Below are positions 1 through 6,812 of a stretch of 12,608 bases of DNA, piece by piece. The first letter of the stretch is position 1. Each line of letters opens with the position of its first letter. Origin of the DNA: Actinomycetota bacterium (GTDB lineage Bacteria > Actinomycetota > Thermoleophilia > Gaiellales > Gaiellaceae); contig PLDP01000172.1 of assembly GCA_003136795.1 (NCBI GenBank), positions 3,434 to 16,041 on the forward strand, in the 5' to 3' direction. Under the pieces are notes generated by a model, which had not been told where the DNA came from, did no database searches, and saw only the letters and a program-made list of their open reading frames with translations. The position numbers and the translations under genes are program-made.

Positions 1-1111
1 CACCGGTTCGTGTCCCCCAACGCCTGGGCTGGAGGTCGGTTTTCGGATGCTCGCAGATCAGCTGGACTACATCGTCGGTGTCGACCCGAACCGCGACACG
101 CACGCGCTCGCGATCGTGCACATCGTCAGCGGCGCGGTCGTCGCCGAGTCGACGGTGCTCGCAAACAGCGACGGCTACGCCGCCGCGCTGAGGCTCGTCG
201 AGGAACACGCGCCAGGTCGACGCGCGTTCGCGATCGAAGGGACAGGCTCCTATGGCTTGGGGCTCACCCGCTTTGTTACCGGCCGCGGAGAGCGTGTGCT
301 CGAGGTTGGGCGGCTACGGCGGGAACGCCGCTCGGGCGGCAAGACCGACGCGCTCGACGCCGTGCGTGCGGCCCGCAGCGTCCTTGCGAACGAGCGGCCT
401 GCGACGCCACGGGCCGGCGGCGAACGCCAGGCGTTGCAGGCACTTGTGGCCGCCAGGGAGGGGGCGGTCAACGCCAAACGGGCCGCTCTCTGCCAGCTGC
501 GCGACCTGCTGGTCACAACACCCGAGCCGCTACGCAGCGAGCTGCGGCCGCTCACACGAGCACGGCTCCTGCAACGCCTCGCAGCAACCCGACCGCACGG
601 CCGACGCGACGCCGAGCTCCGCGGCAGCCTGCTCGCGCTCCGCTCGATCGCCCGACGTGTCCTGCAACTGACCGCCGAGGAACGCGCGCTCGCCCGCGAG
701 ATCGAAACGATCACTCGCAGGCTCGCACCACACCTGCTCGACCAACCAGGCGTTGGGACCCCACGCAGCCGCACAGCTCGTCCTCTCCTGGTCACACCAA
801 GGACGCATCACCTCCGAGGCGGCCTTCGCAAGGCTCGCCGGCACCGCACCGATCCCCGCCTCCTCCGGCCAAACAGTCCGCTACCGCCTCGACCGATCAG
901 GCGACCGAAAACTCAACCGCGCGCTCCACCAGATCCTCGTCACACGCAAACGCACTCATCCCGCCACGATCGCCTACATCGAACGCCGCCTCCAGGAAGG
1001 CAAGACCCGACGCGAAGCAAACCGCTGCCTCAAACGCTACCTCGCCCGCAGCATCTACCGCCTACTCGAACACGGACCGCCACCAGCGACTTGACAGACA
1101 TAGAAGCATCG
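1..1111 (+). mobile_element. IS110-family insertion sequence, right part
   Basis: The window opens just upstream of an IS110-type transposase, so the left end of the element lies outside. The right end is placed just after the tract TTGACAGACATAGAAGCATC (1091-1110), because that is where similarity to the local 38-bp repeat begins. IS110 elements lack terminal inverted repeats, so this boundary is inferred. In IS110-type elements a non-coding end encodes the bridge RNA that selects the target; only 46 bases precede the transposase here, so the RNA cannot be assessed. Confidence 0.65.
47..1094 (+). pseudogene. IS110-family DEDD transposase, frameshifted
   Basis: Transposase of the IS110 family, which recombines DNA with an N-terminal RuvC-like DEDD domain and a C-terminal domain with a catalytic serine. 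The N-terminal part shows the expected acidic residues: GVDPNRDTH near residue 11, AIEGTGSYG near 64 and KTDALDA near 100. The C-terminal part (SGQT, GDRKLNRALHQI) continues in the next frame from about 753 to the TGA at 1092-1094. One extra G in the GGG at 755-757 breaks the reading: removing it joins QPGVG to PHAAAQL, the usual family sequence. The start at 47 is preceded by GGAGG at 31-35, a slightly long spacing. With the shift the frame runs on to 1132 as unrelated arginine- and proline-rich residues. I know of no programmed frameshifting in this family, so a mutation or assembly error is more likely. Confidence 0.85.
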
Positions 1112-1129
1112 CTCGCGCAGGCAACGGTC
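1112..1129. repeat. Half copy (copy 0) of the 38-bp array repeat at the IS110 right end
   Basis: CTCGCGCAGGCAACGGTC matches 16 of 18 bases of the right half of copy 4 (4429-4446). The left half of the repeat is missing and IS110 sequence is found in its place. Confidence 0.55.
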
Positions 1130-1191
1130 TAGCGCCAACCCTCTCCCGAGGGATCGCGGGCGCAACTTGGAGCGGCTAGCTTGGCCGTGAC

Positions 1192-1662
1192 ATGAAGCTG
1201 TCGTCACTCCTCGCGCTCGCGCTGCTCATCGCGTGTTCAACAGCCACCAACGGCGACGCGGCAACGCTTGTTGCCACGGGCAAGTTCGACCCGTGCCCCT
1301 CTCTTAAAGACGTGCGCGCGGCCGGTGGGGTCTACACCCTGCAGCTGGCGACGACGGGCGTCATGCAGCGACTCCCGAAGGTCTATGGAGACATTGCACC
1401 GGGATACCCGTTCCGAGTTCAGCTGGTCGGGGGGATCTTGCTCGCTCGAAGATATTACGTGCCGAGCAAGAACAATCCGGCGGATCCGTTGCGCTACTAC
1501 CAAGCTGCCAGCCGCGTGTGCGGCCCCGGGATTGCAGGGATGTCTTGGGCGTTCACCGTCAACTTCCCGTACGCCGGAGGCGTCTTATGGGCCAGATACG
1601 TCGTTTTCGTGGTCAGAGCACGATCAGGATGGAAGCTCTACGGCGAACTGCCGCTTAACTGA
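1192..1662 (+). CDS. Putative small lipoprotein of unknown function
   Basis: A 156-residue protein with a lipoprotein signal: MK, a hydrophobic run SSLLALALLIA, then the lipobox LIAC with Cys15 as the likely lipidated residue. It is therefore expected to be attached to the outside of the cytoplasmic membrane. The mature part is short, has Cys35 and Cys109 that could pair, and ends in aromatic-rich strands (WKLYGELPLN); I recognise no family. No clear ribosome binding site precedes the ATG, but a TANNNT box (TAGCTT, 1177-1182) lies nine bases upstream, compatible with a leaderless transcript. It is the only plus-strand gene between the repeat copies and lies opposite to its four neighbours. 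Confidence 0.7.
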   Translation: MKLSSLLALALLIACSTATNGDAATLVATGKFDPCPSLKDVRAAGGVYTLQLATTGVMQRLPKVYGDIAPGYPFRVQLVGGILLARRYYVPSKNNPADPLRYYQAASRVCGPGIAGMSWAFTVNFPYAGGVLWARYVVFVVRARSGWKLYGELPLN

Positions 1663-1692
1663 GTAAGCCCTCAAACGCCTGAAGCCGCACAT

Positions 1693-1721
1693 GGGACATT
1701 CGCGGACACTGGCGCACCCGA
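1693..1721. repeat. Array repeat, copy 1
   Basis: Most degenerate complete copy. It reads GGGACATTCG then CGGACACTGGCGCACCCGA, aligning with copy 5 with one gap and a few mismatches. It lies between the convergent ends of the lipoprotein gene (stop 1662) and the hypothetical gene (stop at 1734), where no promoter would be expected. Confidence 0.6.
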
Positions 1722-1733
1722 GGGCGGCTGCGC

Positions 1734-2462
1734 CTACTCGTCTTCGTGAGGAAACAGCTGCCAGTTGATCGTGTCCCTCGCCATCGTGATCCCATCGGTC
1801 GGCTCCATCTTGAACGCCTCGAACGATCCGTCCGCCAGGATCTGGTCGATGCATGAGGAAGACCCTCCGACATAGCTGCTGTTGAGATCGATCTCGGTAG
1901 CGACACACCAAGTGCGATCGGATGGCCACCAAATGCTCGCCGATTGTTGTGAACCACGTTGTGGTTGGATCGCCGCCTCGATCGGACCAGCAAGCAGGTG
2001 ATAGCGACGACGCGGGAGCTCGAATACGGGTGCGCGCCTTATCTCGGTTGAGAGATTGCCCCAGCCCTCCCACACAGCGAGCCAGCATTCCTCTGAGCGC
2101 TCTGTCTGCTGGGCAAGGGTCGCAGCCAGCGGACGAGCGATCTCCGGGGGAAGCGAACCCAACCTCGGCGCCGTCTCCCAGCAGTCATAGGGACCGGGGG
2201 CGTAGTACTCCGCGCCGCCGAGAGCCGCCCACTGCATCTCCCGATGAACGACGCGTCCAGTAGTGCCAGCGACCTCGGCCCAGGTGACGACTCGATCTCC
2301 CTGTTCGGCTGGGTGAAGAATGCGGGCATAAGCGTCGAAGCCCGCGGGCACGAGCGACAAGACACTCTCGGCGAACGTGACCACACGCTCGACAAGCCAG
2401 TCGGCAGCCTCAGCCGACTCTGGAAGACGTACGAGGTCACTCATCGCTGACGACTCTGACAC
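1734..2462 (-). CDS. Conserved-looking hypothetical protein
   Basis: Encodes 242 residues from GTG at 2462; an ATG at 2444 (MSDLVRLP) is an equally plausible start. No signal peptide or membrane segment is visible, so the protein is probably cytoplasmic. The stretch SLVPAGFDAYARILHPA near residues 36-52 and a following tryptophan (VVTWAEVAG) look like a conserved core I associate with uncharacterised actinobacterial proteins. The C-terminal half is rich in tryptophan and acidic residues and ends INWQLFPHEDE. I assign no function. The gene is alone between repeat copies 1 and 2, with its stop 12 bases from copy 1. Confidence 0.7.
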   Translation of the reverse strand: MSESSAMSDLVRLPESAEAADWLVERVVTFAESVLSLVPAGFDAYARILHPAEQGDRVVTWAEVAGTTGRVVHREMQWAALGGAEYYAPGPYDCWETAPRLGSLPPEIARPLAATLAQQTERSEECWLAVWEGWGNLSTEIRRAPVFELPRRRYHLLAGPIEAAIQPQRGSQQSASIWWPSDRTWCVATEIDLNSSYVGGSSSCIDQILADGSFEAFKMEPTDGITMARDTINWQLFPHEDE

Positions 2463-2472
2463 GGTAGGCGCT

Positions 2473-2510
2473 CAGGGTGTCCTTAGGAACACTGGCGCAA
2501 GCGACCGTCG
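2473..2510. repeat. Array repeat, copy 2
   Basis: 38 bases beginning CAGGGTGTCCTTAGGAACAC and ending TGGCGCAAGCGACCGTCG. It matches copy 4 without gaps at 32 of 38 positions. It lies between the start of the hypothetical gene (2462) and the stop of the kinase gene (2526). The left half contains a near-palindrome around CCTTAGG. Confidence 0.8.
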
Positions 2511-2525
2511 ATCTCTTGGCGGGGT

Positions 2526-3548
2526 CTAAAGCCAGCGTTCGGCAAGCTCGAGGAAGGCTTCGTGCGCGGCGGCGGCGCCCAGGCGTCGGCTCTCGGATGG
2601 TTCGGGGCCGTACTCGCCGTTGACCCAGGCCGGTAGCCAGGCATAGCGCAATGCCGTTCCGAGCGCATAGACCTCGGCGGCCTCCTCGGAAAGTCGCTCA
2701 TCGGCGAGACCGTCACTGTAGGCAGCCCAGACCGCCGCAACCAGAGCTGCTGCTTCGCTGGCTTTGATGATCTCGTCAGCGAGTGCATCCGAAGCGAGGA
2801 CCCCGGCATCAGCGCCGATCGGGCCGAGACCGCAGTAGGCCCAATCGATGACTGCCATGCCACCCCGACCCGGGAAGACGTTGGCCGGGTGCAGGTCGAA
2901 GTGGCAGATCGTCTGCGATATCTGGTCGAGTCGGAGAAGAATCGCCTCCCGGTTCCCTGCGAATGGCTCGGCGAGATGATCCAATCGGGGCTCAAGGTAG
3001 GCGCGCAGAAACCCCGACGGAAGTCCGTTGGGCAAATCCCGGGACAGGCGTCCCTGTGCTGCTCCGAGCAGCCGCGCGACGTCCGCGACTGCCTCGACCG
3101 TCCACGACGCGGGCCGTCCGAGATCCTCTAGCCAAAGCGCAACCGATCCGTCTGTCCGCTCGCCGACGTGAAGCAACCGCGGAGCACGAAGCTCAGGTTC
3201 AAAGAGATCGGGGATGCCCTGCGCGTACACCGATGGCTCCCGGCGCCACCAGCGTGGATGTGCAGGGTTCTCTGACGCGCGCCAGTTCAGGTTGGGACTC
3301 GCACCTAAACGAAGCAGCTTCACGATCGCAGAGCCGCCGCCGCCCCGCACGCGCCAGACGCCGACTGTCGCCCCGAGTGGGCGTGGGCGCAGCGACTCCA
3401 GGCTCTCTATCTCCGGGTCACCAAGCACGAGCGCCGCTTCCTGCGGGAGCACAATCGTCGCCGTCCCTCCGTCGTGCGTCACAGTCGCATCAGTCACATA
3501 CGGCAGCCTAATCCCGCCCGACCGAAACCAGGCGTCACTTTCGAACAC
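2526..3548 (-). CDS. Aminoglycoside-phosphotransferase/choline-kinase-fold protein
   Basis: A 340-residue kinase-like protein of the APH/choline kinase superfamily, which transfers phosphate from ATP to a hydroxyl of a small molecule such as an aminoglycoside, choline or a sugar. Visible motifs are a candidate ATP-contacting Lys77 (AIVKLL), the hinge-like LWLEDLG (138-144), the catalytic loop HFDLHPAN (216-223) and the metal-binding aspartate in VIDW (233-236). The substrate cannot be read from sequence; resistance is only one option. The start used is GTG at 3548, which lies inside repeat copy 3, so the first residues MFESDAW are encoded by repeat sequence. A later GTG near 3494 is an alternative but would remove N-terminal residues. 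The stop is 15 bases from copy 2. Confidence 0.85.
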   Translation of the reverse strand: MFESDAWFRSGGIRLPYVTDATVTHDGGTATIVLPQEAALVLGDPEIESLESLRPRPLGATVGVWRVRGGGGSAIVKLLRLGASPNLNWRASENPAHPRWWRREPSVYAQGIPDLFEPELRAPRLLHVGERTDGSVALWLEDLGRPASWTVEAVADVARLLGAAQGRLSRDLPNGLPSGFLRAYLEPRLDHLAEPFAGNREAILLRLDQISQTICHFDLHPANVFPGRGGMAVIDWAYCGLGPIGADAGVLASDALADEIIKASEAAALVAAVWAAYSDGLADERLSEEAAEVYALGTALRYAWLPAWVNGEYGPEPSESRRLGAAAAHEAFLELAERWL

Positions 3549-3560
3549 TGGCCCAGGCGA
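3532..3560. repeat. Array repeat, copy 3
   Basis: CACTTTCGAACACTGGCCCA followed by GGCGA aligns with copy 4 with one missing base and few changes; the right end is less conserved (GTAACTACG). It fills the 16-bp gap between the kinase GTG (3546-3548) and the methyltransferase stop (3565-3567), and covers the start of the kinase gene. Confidence 0.65.
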
Positions 3561-3564
3561 GTAA

Positions 3565-4371
3565 CTACGCCGCCGAGCGAGATGCCTTCAATGAAAACAA
3601 GAACGGCACATCGTCACGGTCAGGCAAACCCCACCAGCCGTCACGGTCTTGAACCATCGACGGAAGCCACTGAAACGAGCAGAACGGGAACTCGTGAAGG
3701 AACTCAATTTGAAGTCCTGCGCTAGTAAGCGCGGTGATCACGTCAGACAGCGAGTGCTGCCACTGAAATGACAACCGATGTTCGAGAGCAGCGTCGCGGT
3801 CTGCGTAGGATCCATCACTCTCGTCCTTCATCGGCCCCACGTTGAAGTACGGCTCCGACGCAATCAGGCGGCCCTCACGCTCTTCGAGCATGCCGCCTAC
3901 CGGGTGCTGCTCCACGATGTAGAAGGTTCCCTCGGCTGCGACATAGCCCGCGACTACGCTCGCCCAACGATCCAGATCAGGAAGCCACGTCAGCACACCG
4001 TACGACGTGAAGACAACGTCGAATGTGCCGACTAGTTTGTCCGGCAGGTCGTAAATGTCAGAGCACACGAACTCGGCGGCGACACCTTCCTCTCGGGCAA
4101 GTTCGCGCGCCAGGTCGATCGCCGCGGGCGAGAAGTCGACGCCAACGACGCTCGCACCGCGCCGAGCCCAGGAAATCGAATCCATCCCAAAGTGGCATTG
4201 CAGATGCAGCAATCGCTTGCCCTTCACATCGCCGACCTCGCGGACTTCGATAGGCCGAAGCGTCGAAGCGCCCGCGCGGAATGCGGCTAGGTCATAGAAG
4301 CCACCAGCAGCATGAACGGACACCAGTTCATCCCAAAGGAGGCGATTTGCGTCAAGCGGTGACTCGCTCAT
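3565..4371 (-). CDS. Class I SAM-dependent methyltransferase
   Basis: A Rossmann-fold methyltransferase. The SAM-binding motif I reads LLHLQCHFGMDS and is followed by GVDFS at the end of strand 2 and CSDIYDL as the post-II acidic motif. The ATG at 4371 (MSESPLDANR) is preferred over an in-frame TTG at 4380; neither has a strong ribosome binding site. The length of about 268 residues is normal for a stand-alone small-molecule methyltransferase, and the C-terminal half (SFQWQHSLSD, FCSFQWLP) resembles proteins annotated only as class I methyltransferases. The substrate is unknown. The gene is alone between copies 3 and 4, with its stop four bases from copy 3. Confidence 0.85.
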   Translation of the reverse strand: MSESPLDANRLLWDELVSVHAAGGFYDLAAFRAGASTLRPIEVREVGDVKGKRLLHLQCHFGMDSISWARRGASVVGVDFSPAAIDLARELAREEGVAAEFVCSDIYDLPDKLVGTFDVVFTSYGVLTWLPDLDRWASVVAGYVAAEGTFYIVEQHPVGGMLEEREGRLIASEPYFNVGPMKDESDGSYADRDAALEHRLSFQWQHSLSDVITALTSAGLQIEFLHEFPFCSFQWLPSMVQDRDGWWGLPDRDDVPFLFSLKASRSAA

Positions 4372-4407
4372 CGATCCCAAGATTACGCCGAGCAGGCCGC
4401 GAACCCT

Positions 4408-4446
4408 CAGGGTGCATTTCGGAACACTCGCGCAGGCGACCGTCGG
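4408..4446. repeat. Array repeat, copy 4
   Basis: Begins CAGGGTGCATTTCGGAACAC and ends TCGCGCAGGCGACCGTCGG. It is the best match to copies 2 and 5. It lies between the methyltransferase start and the GNAT stop. The preceding ACCCTCAGGGT (4403-4413) forms a short palindrome at its left edge. Confidence 0.8.
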
Positions 4447-4473
4447 TAACGCGAACCCGTCGCGATGTGCGGT

Positions 4474-4935
4474 CTATGAGAGGTCGAGACCCATCACCGG
4501 ATTGACTCGACCCCACAGACTAAGGTCGCCGTCGCGAACATACTGGCCGCCCATTTTCTCGTAGAAGCCAAGGGCATTTGGTTCGGCCTCCCACTCCATC
4601 CGGACCGCGCCCGACTGCCGTCCCACGTCCATTGCGTGTCGAAAGAGCTGGCTTCCGATGCCCTGTCCCATCCATTGCGGATCGATCCAAAGGTCGTCGA
4701 GCCACAGAGCGTGTCCTTGATGAATTGCGGCCAGCCAGCCGACGAGCTACTCATCAACCGAAGCGACGTAGACATCCTTCCGGGCGAGCTCCCGGGGGGA
4801 GAAGTCGCCCATCGCCGCCCACCCCGTCACGCGCGTTAGGTCGTAACCCCACGAAGCCTTCGCTGCTACCGCGATCTCCCGCAGCCGCTCACCCTCGTCG
4901 GGTGCGACTGCTCGAATACACGCATTCATCCGCAC
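4474..4935 (-). pseudogene. GNAT-family N-acetyltransferase with internal amber codon
   Basis: One 154-codon frame holds a complete small GNAT acetyltransferase, which transfers an acetyl group from acetyl-CoA to an amine. It is interrupted by TAG at codon 63 (plus-strand 4747-4749). The frame reads DVYVASVDE, stop, LVGWLAAIHQGHALWLDDLW, continuing into the acetyl-CoA-binding motif QWMGQGIGSQLF and the usual C-terminal EPNALGFYEKMGG. Because both sides are in the same frame, this is a single nonsense change rather than a frameshift; CAG or GAG would restore it. The start is GTG 4935 or ATG 4929. A fragment could restart at the ATG at 4671 (MGQGIG), but it would lack the N-terminal half of the fold. 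The gene lies between repeat copies 4 and 5. Confidence 0.85.
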
Positions 4936-4951
4936 CCACGATAGTGTCGTT

Positions 4952-4991
4952 CAGGGTGCATTCGTGAACTCTGGCGCAGGCGAGCGCACGG
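4952..4991. repeat. Array repeat, copy 5
   Basis: Begins CAGGGTGCATTCGTGAACTC and ends TGGCGCAGGCGAGCGCACGG. CAGGGT and ACTCTG can pair as a 6-bp stem (one G-T wobble) around a 10-base loop. It separates the minus-strand GNAT gene from the plus-strand hydrolase and is the last copy I find in this direction. Confidence 0.75.
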
Positions 4992-4998
4992 CGCTCAC

Positions 4999-5749
4999 AT
5001 GAAGCATGAAGCAGAAAAGGATCGAACGACGCAGCTCGAAACATTAGGCACAGGTACCCCGCTCGTTCTAATTGGCGGTAGTGATCGCGGCCTCCAGGCG
5101 TTTCCATATCAGCTTCCGTTGGCCGAGGAGGGCTACCAGCTAATCGCTCGAGTGCCTCGCTCTGAGTTGCCCGAAAGTGTCGACTTTGAAGAAGAAGCGT
5201 CGAGGCTCAATGAAGTGCTGCCTCATCAAGCACTACACGTTGTCGGTCACTCTTGGGGCGGCCTTACAGCGCTGCATCTCGCTGCGCTTCGTGCTGAAAA
5301 CATTGGGTCGTTGTTGCTTATTGAGCCGGCTGCTATGAGCGTCGCTAACGATGAGCCGTCTTGTTAGAGCTCACATCGATGCAGTCGGAGCTGTGTTCAA
5401 AGAGAGCAACCGCCTATCAACTCAGGAGCTTAATGTGGCCTTCCGAGCAGCCCGTGGTGCTCCCAATAAACCTCGGCGGTTAACTGACGAAGAAACGTTT
5501 CGAATGGAACTCCTCCGACGGCAGCGCCTGCCGTGGACTGCTCATCTGCCGATTAGGGCGCTCGGCAGTGCAGGATTCAAGAAGCTAGTCGTAACCGGTG
5601 GATCCGACGCCATGTACGAGGTCGTTGCGGACCGGCTGGCTGATCTAATCGGCGCACAGCGCGAGACGGTCGTGGGCGCAACTCACCGAGTTCAAGATGC
5701 ACCCTCCTTTAACTCTCTATTGCAGCGCTTCGTGCAAAGCACTAGGTAG
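4999..5749 (+). pseudogene. Alpha/beta hydrolase, frameshifted
   Basis: A small alpha/beta-hydrolase-fold protein of about 250 residues with the nucleophile elbow GHSWGG (residues 83-88), a candidate oxyanion region LVLIGGSD (23-29) and, in the second part, the acid in GGSDAMYE and the histidine in GATHRV. The first frame stops at TAG 5365-5367; the fold continues in the next frame from about 5363. One extra T at 5361-5362 accounts for the break: removing it joins NDEPS to VRAHIDAV. The substrate is unknown. The segment from here to about 6650 is visibly less GC-rich and uses more A/T-ending codons than the flanking genes, which suggests a different origin. The ATG at 4999 lies eight bases after repeat copy 5 and has no clear ribosome binding site. 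Confidence 0.8.
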
Positions 5750-5755
5750 GTCGGC

Positions 5756-5780
5756 GAGTCGTTGGCAAAATTGACGACTC
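5756..5780 (+). other. Hairpin between hydrolase and nucleotidyltransferase
   Basis: GAGTCGT and ACGACTC form a perfect 7-bp inverted repeat around an 11-base A/T-rich loop, seven bases after the hydrolase stop and 16 bases before the next ATG. No T-run follows, so it is not a typical intrinsic terminator. It may be an operator, an mRNA structure or a recombination-type site. Confidence 0.5.
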
Positions 5781-5796
5781 CTGAGAAAATGAGCTT

Positions 5797-6624
5797 ATGA
5801 AGGAACGACTTGGCCGCGGCTTTGACGAGCCGATTGAAGTGGCATCTTTGCTGGGGCCCGAAAGCAGCCGCTATGTGACCGAACTCGTCCTCCGTCTAAA
5901 GCGTGTCCTCGAACCGAAGCTCGAGGGTGTGTACCTGCACGGATCCGGCGCACTTGGCGACTTCACTCCGAGTCGCAGCGACATTGACATCATTGCGGTG
6001 TCTTCGGCTCGGCTATCGGGAGACGAGCGAACTCGGCTTCGAGAAGAGCTGTCTCCGGCCGCGCTGCCGTGTCCTGCGGCTGGGCTCGAGTTCCACGTCG
6101 TTGATAGGAAGAGTCTCGGCACGGTCGCTGAATCTCCGCTCTTTGAAGTTCACGTCGCCACCGATAGCCGGAACAGAACGGAGAAGTTCGTCGATGGCCA
6201 CGGACATAAGGGCGACACTGACCTTGTTATGCACTATGCGGTTCTCAAGGCACATGGGATCACGCTTGCCGGGCCACCAGCTTCAGAGGTCTTTCCGGAG
6301 GTGCCGCGCCATCTTCTGCTGCGAGCATTCCGAGATGAGCTCGCGTGGGCAGCTCGGCACGCATCACCCAGCTATCAAGTACTCAATGCTGCGCGCGCAT
6401 GGAGGTTCGTCGACGAGAACGTCATCTGCTCGAAGACTGAGGGAGCTGAATGGGCACGCTCACGCGTCGCCGACGCGTCCGTCATCGATCAAGCCCTGCA
6501 GCATCGGCGCGGCTTAACAGACGCGTACCCAGACAGCGAGACATCGATGGCGCTTCTCGACGAGGTCCGATTGCGTCTCGACGAGGGAGACCTCATTCGT
6601 GATTGTCGCTTAGGTTCGGCTTGA
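5797..6624 (+). CDS. AadA-like nucleotidyltransferase
   Basis: A 275-residue protein of the ANT(3'')/AadA-like nucleotidyltransferase group, whose known members adenylylate streptomycin or spectinomycin. The polymerase-beta-type motif is clear: HGSGALGDFTPSRSDIDIIA, with Gly-Ser at 49-50 and the two metal-binding aspartates at 62 and 64. LEFHVV carries Glu98 in the position expected for the third acidic residue. The C-terminal helical part (DELAWAARH, NAARAWRFVDE) matches the usual layout of an AadA-type second domain. The start ATG 5797 follows a purine-rich GAGAAAATGAG. The length is close to that of AadA. Resistance activity is possible but not shown, because many soil homologues have unknown substrates. 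Confidence 0.8.
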   Translation: MKERLGRGFDEPIEVASLLGPESSRYVTELVLRLKRVLEPKLEGVYLHGSGALGDFTPSRSDIDIIAVSSARLSGDERTRLREELSPAALPCPAAGLEFHVVDRKSLGTVAESPLFEVHVATDSRNRTEKFVDGHGHKGDTDLVMHYAVLKAHGITLAGPPASEVFPEVPRHLLLRAFRDELAWAARHASPSYQVLNAARAWRFVDENVICSKTEGAEWARSRVADASVIDQALQHRRGLTDAYPDSETSMALLDEVRLRLDEGDLIRDCRLGSA

Positions 6625-6632
6625 GCGGGCAT

Positions 6633-6656
6633 GAACCTCAAGGCAGGGCGAGGTTC
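6633..6656 (+). other. Hairpin after the nucleotidyltransferase gene
   Basis: GAACCTC and GAGGTTC form a perfect 7-bp inverted repeat with a 10-base loop, eight bases past the stop. No T-run follows. Stem and loop size resemble the hairpin on the other side of the gene, but the sequence differs. Confidence 0.45.
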
Positions 6657-6787
6657 GAAAACTGCGCTGCAAGGTCCACTTGAACGGACTCGAACAACAC
6701 CTGCCAGTCGCGAGCCTGGTTGAAGCAGTTTGCCGACGCCGACCTTGGCGAGTTCTCCGCAGATCCTGCTGGTTGTTGCCATTACTT
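6638..6787 (-). pseudogene. Possible C-terminal gene remnant
   Basis: The 166-bp stretch between the nucleotidyltransferase and the IS holds no convincing gene. One minus-strand frame ends NQARDWQVLFESVQVDLAAQ then FSNLALP and a TGA at 6640-6638, with plausible amino acid composition. It has a TAA three residues into the segment next to the IS, so it cannot be shown to continue the gene cut by the IS on the other side. I do not recognise it. Confidence 0.2.
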
Positions 6788-6790
6788 CTC

Positions 6791-6812
6791 TGAGGGGTGC
6801 GCAAACTCGGTT
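6791..6812 (+). repeat. IS terminal inverted repeat, left
   Basis: Begins TGAGGGGTGCGCAAACTCGG. It differs from the complement of the right repeat at three positions. Confidence 0.85.

Noticed and set aside
10..1179. 389-residue plus-strand frame at the window start
   Set aside because: Arginine- and alanine-rich shadow of the IS110 transposase in another frame, without domain motifs.
1693..4991. Calling the repeats classical attC sites
   Set aside because: No paired RYYYAAC and GTTRRRY cores, and only weak, inconsistent stem pairing among copies.
1693..4991. Repeats as a CRISPR array
   Set aside because: Spacing is 0.5-1.0 kb with genes between copies, and the repeats are degenerate.
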